Shown here: positions 52,239 through 58,113 of the stretch, one piece after another
Numbering within the stretch: position 1 is the stretch's first letter
Layout: each line of letters begins with the position of its first letter
NCBI GenBank assembly: GCA_014238855.1
Contig: JABAAH010000014.1
Location: 1 to 58,113 of the forward strand
Length of the DNA: 58,113 nucleotides
DNA from: Planctomycetota bacterium
Lineage (GTDB): Bacteria > Planctomycetota > Planctomycetia > Pirellulales > UBA1268
Direction of reading: 5' to 3'
Notes under the pieces: generated by a model
Databases searched by the model: none
Told to the model about the DNA's origin: nothing
The model's input: only the letters and a program-made list of their open reading frames with translations
Position numbers and translations under genes: made by a program

Positions 52239-53705
52239 TCACGGTCTTAGATATGTCACATCAACTGGATCCTGCAACTCACGCTGAAGGGCAATAAACT
52301 GATCGAATAATTTCATAATCTGATCAGCATGCTCAGGTTGCCCAGCGAGATCGACTGTTTCGTATGGGTCGTCCTGAACATGATACAGACGAATCACCTT
52401 GGCATCGGGATACATGATCAACTTCCACCCGTCGTGAGTAATTGATCGCTGGAGCTTAAGATAGCTTCCGTAGATTGATCCGTAGGGTTTTTTAAGTGCA
52501 GTCGATGTTCTGCGACTCAAACGAGGAAGCAGGCTTCTAAAAAAGACATGCTTCGGCGGCTTTACGCCAGCAAGCTCTAACGTTGTTGGCATTACATCCT
52601 GAAGATATATCGGGGTCGGGTCAGTGACACCTGCAGAAACACCTGGCCCTACAACAACAAATGGTACTCGAATCGAATGGTCATACTGATTTTGTTTACC
52701 GACGAGACCGTGATGGCCAACGGAAAGACCATGATCAGCCGTAAAGAAAATCCATGTGTCATCAGCTTTCCCTGACGCATCAAGTGCTTTCAGAACCCGA
52801 CCAATCTGGTCATCAAGATGACTTATAATTGCATAATATTCACGACGATGAACCGCAACTGCCTGCTTTGTCCTCGGAAATGGCGCAAGCCTTTCGTCTC
52901 GCAAATTCTTTCCTGCTCCTATTTGCTCAGCATATGGATACTCAGACAGAAATGGTTTTGGGGTTGAAATCCGTTCAACTGGATAACGATCCAGGTATTC
53001 CTGAGGTGATTGCCGCGGATCATGTGGAGCATTAAATGCGATGTAGAAAAACGATGGCTTGTTTTCATGCTTCGCTTCTCCAATGAAATCAATTGCATCG
53101 TCTGCTGTAACTTCACTCCAGTGTCGCCCGCCTTCCCAGAATCCACCAAGACTCATATCTGTTGGACTCCATGGATCCTTCCCTTTAGAAGGTGGCCTGT
53201 TATACGCACTCGCGACACTTTTGGGCATACCGGGCCTGACATGTCTTGCTACATCAAAGCACTTTTCAGCATCCGTTCTGATATGCCATTTACCCGTCAT
53301 GTACGTACGGTAACCAACCTGACCAAGAAGTTGGGGCCAGAGTACACCGGCCTGCCGTTCTTTATCAGTTGTCTGATAGATACTCTCTGCATCCCAGACG
53401 CTTCGGCCCGTGATCAACATGGTACGACTTGCGACACACACTGCGCCGCTCCAAGAGCCCATGTTGTACGCGTGACTAAATGTAGTGCCACGATCTACGA
53501 GCTTATCGATATTTGGTGTATCAATATCTGTGTGACCAAATGCTTGGATGGCTTCGTAGGTAAGATCATCTGCAAATAGAAAAAGAATATTTGGTTGATC
53601 ACCTGCCTCTTGCTGAGCCGCTCGCAGGTCACCACAGAAAGATATGATGAAAAGAAATATTATTGAAACACAGAACCGTAATAGATTGACGGCGACCATA
53701 CTCAT
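52239..53705 (-). CDS. Exported formylglycine-dependent sulfatase
   Basis: 488 residues from the ATG at 53705 (upstream in-frame start at 53777). The signal peptide reaches about D-L-R-A-A-Q. The sulfatase signature C-V-A-S-R-T-M-L-I-T-G-R has the cysteine that is converted to formylglycine. Metal ligands are visible in L-F-A-D-D at the N-terminus and T-A-D-H-G-L-S in the middle, with Y-M-T-G-K-W-H as the conserved K/H region. It should cut sulfate esters from polysaccharides outside the cytoplasm; substrate class cannot be told. Next to it on the same strand is an esterase, which suggests joint removal of sulfate and acyl groups. Confidence 0.95.
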   Translation of the reverse strand: MSMVAVNLLRFCVSIIFLFIISFCGDLRAAQQEAGDQPNILFLFADDLTYEAIQAFGHTDIDTPNIDKLVDRGTTFSHAYNMGSWSGAVCVASRTMLITGRSVWDAESIYQTTDKERQAGVLWPQLLGQVGYRTYMTGKWHIRTDAEKCFDVARHVRPGMPKSVASAYNRPPSKGKDPWSPTDMSLGGFWEGGRHWSEVTADDAIDFIGEAKHENKPSFFYIAFNAPHDPRQSPQEYLDRYPVERISTPKPFLSEYPYAEQIGAGKNLRDERLAPFPRTKQAVAVHRREYYAIISHLDDQIGRVLKALDASGKADDTWIFFTADHGLSVGHHGLVGKQNQYDHSIRVPFVVVGPGVSAGVTDPTPIYLQDVMPTTLELAGVKPPKHVFFRSLLPRLSRRTSTALKKPYGSIYGSYLKLQRSITHDGWKLIMYPDAKVIRLYHVQDDPYETVDLAGQPEHADQIMKLFDQFIALQRELQDPVDVTYLRP

Positions 53706-53796
53706 TTTGTTTTTCCCTCTACGAGTTTTCCCACCACAACACTTGATATAATCCAAAATCAGTATACCAATGTTCATTTTCGAGAAAGCTTACCCT
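53706..53796. promoter_or_regulatory. Divergent promoter region of the carbohydrate locus
   Basis: This 91-base gap separates the leftward sulfatase-esterase pair from the rightward esterase, lyase and kinase genes and must hold promoters in both directions, which allows shared control. It is AT-rich with a Phe/Lys-rich region of coding frame extensions on both sides. No operator palindrome was identified. Confidence 0.4.
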
Positions 53797-54672
53797 ATGA
53801 AAAGCAACATTTTGTTTCGTGCCACAAAGACGTTCACCGTGTTCCTCTTCGTGTGCTCGATTACCTCTTTATCCGCAGCTGAAAACCTTACTATTCCGCT
53901 GTGGGAAAACGGTGCTCCCGGTTTTGAAAGCCGACGAGATGAACCCGAGGTAGTGGATAAAGGCAGCATTACCAATGTGCACAATCCCTCACTGACAGTG
54001 TTTGCTCCTTCAAAAGAAACTTCGAATGGAATTGGGATTATTATTGCCCCGGGTGGTGGGCTAAGAAAATTAGGTATCCGTGGTGGTGGTGAAGAACCGG
54101 CCCAGTTCCTTGCTGATAATGGCTTTACTGCATTTGTCTTGAAATATCGACTTTCGAGACAGCCCGGTCAGCCATATAAGTTTGAAGAGCATGTTCTCCA
54201 AGACGGTCAACGCGCTGTTCGCCTCGTTCGCCATCGGGCTCAAGAATTTCATATCAATCCTGACAAGATTGGCATGCTCGGATTCTCCGCGGGAGGTGAG
54301 GTTGTTTCAATCACGTGCTATAAACCTGGACAAGGTGATCCAGATGCTACTGACCCCATCGATCGGGAGTTCGCAAAGCCTAATTTTCAAATGCTTGTGT
54401 ATCCGGGGCCATGTGGCATCCCCTCAAAATTGCCGAGTGATACACCACCCGCTTTTATGGTCATTGCTGCAGATGATAATCACACGAGTGTTCTCTTGAA
54501 CTTGATGCACCACTTTCGTGAACTGAACGTGAACTATGAATCACATATTTTTACCCGTGGTGGACACGGCTTCGGAATGGGTGAACGGTCACAACGTTCG
54601 AGTATCCAACACTGGCCGGAACGCATGCTTGACTGGCTTCATGATGAGGTTCTCAATACCATACCCAAGTGA
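53797..54672 (+). CDS. Exported alpha/beta-hydrolase, acetyl xylan esterase-like
   Basis: 291 residues from the ATG at 53797. Signal peptide at about 1-27 (T-F-T-V-F-L-F-V-C-S-I-T, cleavage near L-S-A-A-E). The oxyanion motif I-A-P-G-G-G, nucleophile elbow G-F-S-A-G-G, and C-terminal D-D-N-H and G-G-H-G-F-G complete the triad pattern of exported deacetylases. The L-W-E-N-G-A-P-G-F motif right after the signal is typical of bacterial BD-FAE-type esterases. It starts the rightward arm of the carbohydrate locus. It could act on acetylated xylan-like or algal polymers; the sulfatase next door supports a sulfated substrate. Confidence 0.9.
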   Translation: MKSNILFRATKTFTVFLFVCSITSLSAAENLTIPLWENGAPGFESRRDEPEVVDKGSITNVHNPSLTVFAPSKETSNGIGIIIAPGGGLRKLGIRGGGEEPAQFLADNGFTAFVLKYRLSRQPGQPYKFEEHVLQDGQRAVRLVRHRAQEFHINPDKIGMLGFSAGGEVVSITCYKPGQGDPDATDPIDREFAKPNFQMLVYPGPCGIPSKLPSDTPPAFMVIAADDNHTSVLLNLMHHFRELNVNYESHIFTRGGHGFGMGERSQRSSIQHWPERMLDWLHDEVLNTIPK

Positions 54673-54744
54673 TTATTCATCGATCTCCTCATTGCTTTCA
54701 CACATTCAATAAAACAAAACCTTCTTGCCCGTGGCTACCATTCC

Positions 54745-55668
54745 ATGAGTTCAGCACAGTCCATTTCTGGCATCCTGACACCTCTTATGGTGCCGCTCCG
54801 TGCCGACGGCGAGATTTATGAAGATGAACTACGACAGTATGTTGATTGGTTGATCGAGAAAGGAGTTCACGGTCTCTATCCAAACGGATCGACTGGTGAG
54901 TTCACTCGCTTTACGGCAGAAGAACGACACAGAATTATCAAGATTGTGTGTGAACAGACAGCCGGCAGAGTACCTGTTCTTGCTGGCGCAGCTGAGGCAA
55001 ATGTTCGTGAAACACTCGATGCCTGCGAGACATACAAAAACTATGGGGCGCAAGCAGTCGCCATCGTTTCACCGTTTTATTACAAACTGTCACAAGAGAG
55101 TATCTTTGCGTACTACCAGGAAATTGCTACCAACAGCCCGATTGACATCACACTCTACAACATTCCTCTTTTTGCCAACCCAATCGACTTTGATACGGTC
55201 CTTCGACTCGCAGAGTGTAAAAGAATTATTGGCATAAAAGATTCTTCTGGTGACCTTGCAGGGATGACAAGAATGATCGAGGCCATTCATCCGAAGCGTC
55301 CTGACTTTCTATTTATGACAGGATGGGATGCCGTACTGGTTCCCATGCTTATGGCAGGCTGCCAGGGAGGAGTACACGCAACAAGCGGTATCGTTCCTGA
55401 AATCACACGATCAATATATGACCTCACGACACAGGGAAAATTTAATGAAGCCTTTGTGTTACAGAAACAATTGCTCAAACTCTTTGATAGCATATTTGAT
55501 GCTGCCGATTTTCCAGAAGGATTCCGCAGTGCGATAGGTCTACGTGGTTTTGATTTTGGAAAAGGACGACAGCCACTCACCGAAAAACAGTCGGCAACAT
55601 TAGCAATTGCTGCAGAAAAAACCAGAATATTAATTCAACAAATGCTCTCAACTCTAGTGGCACACTGA
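54745..55668 (+). CDS. DapA/NanA-family aldolase
   Basis: 307 residues, a class I aldolase barrel. The G-S-T-G-E-F motif binds the ketoacid carboxylate, Y138 in L-Y-N-I-P is the catalytic tyrosine, and K165 in G-I-K-D-S-S-G-D forms the Schiff base with pyruvate. Members include dihydrodipicolinate synthase, N-acetylneuraminate lyase and 2-keto-3-deoxy-sugar-acid aldolases. The setting between an exported esterase and xylulokinase favours a sugar-acid or amino-sugar lyase over lysine biosynthesis. The substrate is not resolvable from motifs. Start 54745 is the first ATG, with 72 bases to the upstream gene. Confidence 0.93.
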   Translation: MSSAQSISGILTPLMVPLRADGEIYEDELRQYVDWLIEKGVHGLYPNGSTGEFTRFTAEERHRIIKIVCEQTAGRVPVLAGAAEANVRETLDACETYKNYGAQAVAIVSPFYYKLSQESIFAYYQEIATNSPIDITLYNIPLFANPIDFDTVLRLAECKRIIGIKDSSGDLAGMTRMIEAIHPKRPDFLFMTGWDAVLVPMLMAGCQGGVHATSGIVPEITRSIYDLTTQGKFNEAFVLQKQLLKLFDSIFDAADFPEGFRSAIGLRGFDFGKGRQPLTEKQSATLAIAAEKTRILIQQMLSTLVAH

Positions 55669-55716
55669 AAACTCAAAATATTTTATTAACCCATATGACA
55701 TGAAGTGGATAGACGC

Positions 55717-57252
55717 ATGAAAACGCTTGGATTTTTGGGGATTGATATCGGCACGCAAGGACTATCAGTCATTTTCACAAATACAGAATTGAAGATTCTT
55801 GTGAGTGGTGAGGGTGGTTACGAGATGGTTCCGGGGCTTGATCCTGAATGTTACGAGCAACAGCCGAGCGATTGGGAATCTGCTCTGAAGAGTGCCATGG
55901 CTGATCTGCGAAAAAAAACGTCTTCTATGCAAATGGATATGGAGGTGCTTGCTGTTGGCATTTCTGGTCAGATGCACGGAGAAGTTCTCGCAAAAGAAGA
56001 CGGTGAAGTAGTTGGTCCCGCTCGGCTCTGGTGCGACGGTAGAAATGAAATTGAAGGAGAGGAACTGACCGAACGTCTTGGAACAAAATGCCCCAAGCGC
56101 ATGACTGCGGTCCGGTGGCTCTGGACCATCCGTAATCAACCTGAAAAAGCAAGACTTGTTCGTCATATCACAACACCCGCTGGCTGGATTGCGTATCGGC
56201 TCACAGGGTCGTGGTCACTTGGCATCGGTGATGCCGCTGGCATGTTCCCAATTGATCAGAAAACGTTGACCTATAATACAACCATGCTGGATGAGTTTGA
56301 TTTGGTGGCAAACGATTCCGCAAAGAACAGCATTTTGAAGAACACTCTTCCAAAACTGAGTGATCTTCTACCTTCTGTCAAAAAGGCTGGCGAAGATGGC
56401 AGCGTCTTAGATTCGAACGGCGCTGAGTTCCTTGGACTGCCAGAAGGAGTCCCGGTTGCTCCTGCTGAAGGAGACCAACCGGCAGCACTTGCCGGTTCGC
56501 TCATTGCAGCCCCGGGGCAGGTATCAATGAGTTTTGGCACGAGTGTCGTTGCCAATTCAGTCGGTGACCGTGCCTTTGAGGGCATTTCGTTACCAATCGA
56601 TCACTTCTGCGCACCTGATGGCCGCCCGATCAATATGGTCTGGCTTCGAAATGGAACAACGGCCATGAATATGGTCGTCGATCTTTTTGGTGGTGACTTT
56701 TCTGCCATCATGCCACAGGTTCTTGCGGCTGAAGATAACTGTGGCGGCTTACTTGCATTACCATTCATGGATGACGAGCCGGGACTTGGTGTTTCCCAGG
56801 GTGGCACCGCCATGGTAATAGGACTGAATGAGAAAACCGCGACACCTGGAAATGCGGTGAAAGCGATGCTTCTTGCGACAGTTTTTAATCTACGGATTGG
56901 AAGTAATCAGCTTGATGAGCAAGGATACCCACGGACAGAAATCATTTTGTCTGGTGGACTTGTCAAGACACCAGAACTTGGACAACTCGTTGCTGATGCC
57001 TTCAATACTCCGGTAACCATTTTTGAAGGAGGCGACGAGGGAACTGCCTGGGGCGCTACACTCATGGCAAAATTTCGGTATGAGTCCATCGCAGGTCGTG
57101 CCACAGACTGGACGGCGTTTCTTGAAACACAACAAACCGGAAGTCCAACTCGGTTCAGTCCCCATGCCAAATCTGTACAGACGCTCAATGGCGTCTTTGA
57201 TCGTTACCAGAAATTAGTTCATATGCACGGACAGCTTGAATCGGTGACCTAA
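55717..57252 (+). CDS. xylB: FGGY-family carbohydrate kinase, xylulokinase-like
   Basis: 511 residues from the ATG at 55717 (M-K-T-L-G-F-L-G-I-D-I-G-T-Q-G); the frame extends back to a GTG at 55705. The N-terminal phosphate-binding G-I-D-I-G-T-Q motif, the substrate motif G-I-S-G-Q-M-H-G seen in xylulokinases, A-E-G-D-Q-P-A-A-L and the ATP-side L-S-G-G-L-V-K-T-P are present. It phosphorylates a ketopentose or related sugar with ATP. It lies 48 bases after the aldolase gene, so sugar released from polysaccharide could be phosphorylated here. The xylB name is by motif resemblance and less certain than the family. Confidence 0.9.
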   Translation: MKTLGFLGIDIGTQGLSVIFTNTELKILVSGEGGYEMVPGLDPECYEQQPSDWESALKSAMADLRKKTSSMQMDMEVLAVGISGQMHGEVLAKEDGEVVGPARLWCDGRNEIEGEELTERLGTKCPKRMTAVRWLWTIRNQPEKARLVRHITTPAGWIAYRLTGSWSLGIGDAAGMFPIDQKTLTYNTTMLDEFDLVANDSAKNSILKNTLPKLSDLLPSVKKAGEDGSVLDSNGAEFLGLPEGVPVAPAEGDQPAALAGSLIAAPGQVSMSFGTSVVANSVGDRAFEGISLPIDHFCAPDGRPINMVWLRNGTTAMNMVVDLFGGDFSAIMPQVLAAEDNCGGLLALPFMDDEPGLGVSQGGTAMVIGLNEKTATPGNAVKAMLLATVFNLRIGSNQLDEQGYPRTEIILSGGLVKTPELGQLVADAFNTPVTIFEGGDEGTAWGATLMAKFRYESIAGRATDWTAFLETQQTGSPTRFSPHAKSVQTLNGVFDRYQKLVHMHGQLESVT

Positions 57253-57289
57253 CTATTGAGAGCCTCAATGAGTACTACCACTGTGCACA

Positions 57290-58113
57290 CTACTGGTTCA
57301 CTGGATATAAGACTATTCTGCGGACATCAGCTACGGAATCTCCTGGAACTCGAAGAGCTTTGAGTTGCAACTGAGCCTCACCAGCTTCGAGTGCAATAGT
57401 ACCGAGAGAAAGAACTTGAAACGGTTTTGTGTAGCTTTCACTCCCACGATCAACACGATCCTCTCCGGTATTGAGTGGTGGATCCCAAGCCAAAGAAATC
57501 ATTGAAGTGATTCGACTTTCGCCACAAGAGAGCTCGATGACAGAACCTACATCTTCTGCAGGACACGTGTACCACACCTTTGCGGCGTAGGTTCCGGCGT
57601 TGAGAACATCAACATCCCACACCAATGAGCCTTCTGTAGTCTTCCATTCTGTAAAAAATGAGCAGTTGGGTGCACGTCCACTCTGCACAACCCCCCCTTC
57701 TCCGTGGCCATCACGTGCCGGAAGTTCAGTCAGAGGTGCCCCGGTATATCCAACGGGAAATCGTTCAACTTCTGGCTGTTCCATGCAATCGAGAACATCA
57801 TGCTGCCACGCATCAGCAATGGATTGGAGTCTTGCTCCTTCTTCTGGATACTCCTTCATGACGTCATGTATTTGTCCAATATCAGTTCGCATATCGTAGA
57901 GCTTACCTTTATCATCAAGGCGAAATCGGTCTGTTCGTATACTCACACGACCACGCTGCGAAGCAACAATGTGCCTCTTTGTAAGCTTTTTTTCAAGAAC
58001 TTTTTGCTCTGATTGTAAATGCGAATCTTGTTTCAGGATCGCCGTCAGATTGATGCCGTCGAGTGGTTTTGGAACTTCACACGGCACACCAGCAAGGCCT
58101 GCGAGAGTAGGTA
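57290..58113 (-). CDS. Sulfatase C-terminal part with beta-sandwich domain, cut by window edge
   Basis: The frame is open to the window edge; the residues before the GTG at 58087 read P-T-L-A-G-L-A-G, which is the end of the sulfatase catalytic core, so the gene continues beyond the window. P-K-P-L-D-G-I-N-L and R-T-D-R-F-R-L-D are typical of sulfatase C-terminal halves. The last 140 residues form a separate domain with V-W-D-V-D-V-L-N-A-G-T-Y-A-A-K-V-W-Y, G-S-V-I-E-L-S-C-G and V-R-R-I-V-L-Y-P-V, the strand pattern of CBM6-like carbohydrate-binding modules. The catalytic cysteine lies outside the window and cannot be checked. Confidence 0.88.
   Translation of the reverse strand, partial: PTLAGLAGVPCEVPKPLDGINLTAILKQDSHLQSEQKVLEKKLTKRHIVASQRGRVSIRTDRFRLDDKGKLYDMRTDIGQIHDVMKEYPEEGARLQSIADAWQHDVLDCMEQPEVERFPVGYTGAPLTELPARDGHGEGGVVQSGRAPNCSFFTEWKTTEGSLVWDVDVLNAGTYAAKVWYTCPAEDVGSVIELSCGESRITSMISLAWDPPLNTGEDRVDRGSESYTKPFQVLSLGTIALEAGEAQLQLKALRVPGDSVADVRRIVLYPVNQ

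Overview
The window reads as chromosome of a planctomycete, most likely a marine member of the Pirellulales. The evidence is the side-by-side pair of a DUF1501 protein and a cytochrome-c-like DUF1549/DUF1553 protein (1819-6125), three further sulfatase/esterase-type genes plus a truncated sulfatase, many exported proteins with planctomycete-style architectures (WD40, PQQ propeller, HEAT, coiled coil) and scattered rather than tightly clustered housekeeping genes. No rRNA, tRNA, CRISPR array, insertion sequence or phage gene was found, and base use looks uniform throughout, so this looks like core and lineage-specific chromosome rather than an island.

Layout. 1-6125: end of a DUF429 gene, a MerR-TPR fusion, then the DUF1501 and PSCyt genes. 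6390-7176: two small exported proteins. 7535-9706: topoisomerase VI B subunit with a duplicated domain and no A subunit beside it. 10059-14414: a charged exported coiled-coil protein, two RNA methyltransferase genes, a helical unknown and a Cys-rich exported protein. 14539-20512: glycogen synthase, a possible carbohydrate-binding protein, a DinG-type helicase and argininosuccinate lyase. 20539-24049: an exported HEAT protein with a dead receiver-like domain followed by a sigma-54 activator. 24116-29968: leftward operon of a 1363-residue unknown, a LipB-like protein without its catalytic residues, and lipoyl synthase. 30218-31621: PQQ-type propeller. 31634-35792: leftward run of M28 peptidase, lipoyl-like protein without its lysine, apolipoprotein N-acyltransferase, an anchored coiled-coil protein and a 47-residue membrane protein. 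36030-38415: histidine phosphatase and a thioredoxin-trypsin fusion. 38843-42574: metG, a universal stress protein and epmA. 42581-46426: pilT with a membrane-anchored, catalytically dead GspE/PilB homologue and a membrane protein. 46551-50805: hisF, thiG, thiS, an unknown and a WD40 protein. 51235-58113: carbohydrate locus with two sulfatases, two esterases, a DapA-family lyase and xylulokinase.

Working together. The most coherent unusual theme is proteins that keep a catalytic fold but lose the catalytic residues: the GspE-like protein next to an intact PilT, the LipB-like protein next to an intact LipA, a lipoyl domain without lysine next to Lnt, and a receiver domain without phospho-aspartate next to a sigma-54 activator that lacks its own sensor. 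Each sits directly beside a functional partner, which makes regulatory or scaffolding roles worth testing. The right-hand end looks like a locus for using sulfated, acylated polysaccharide.
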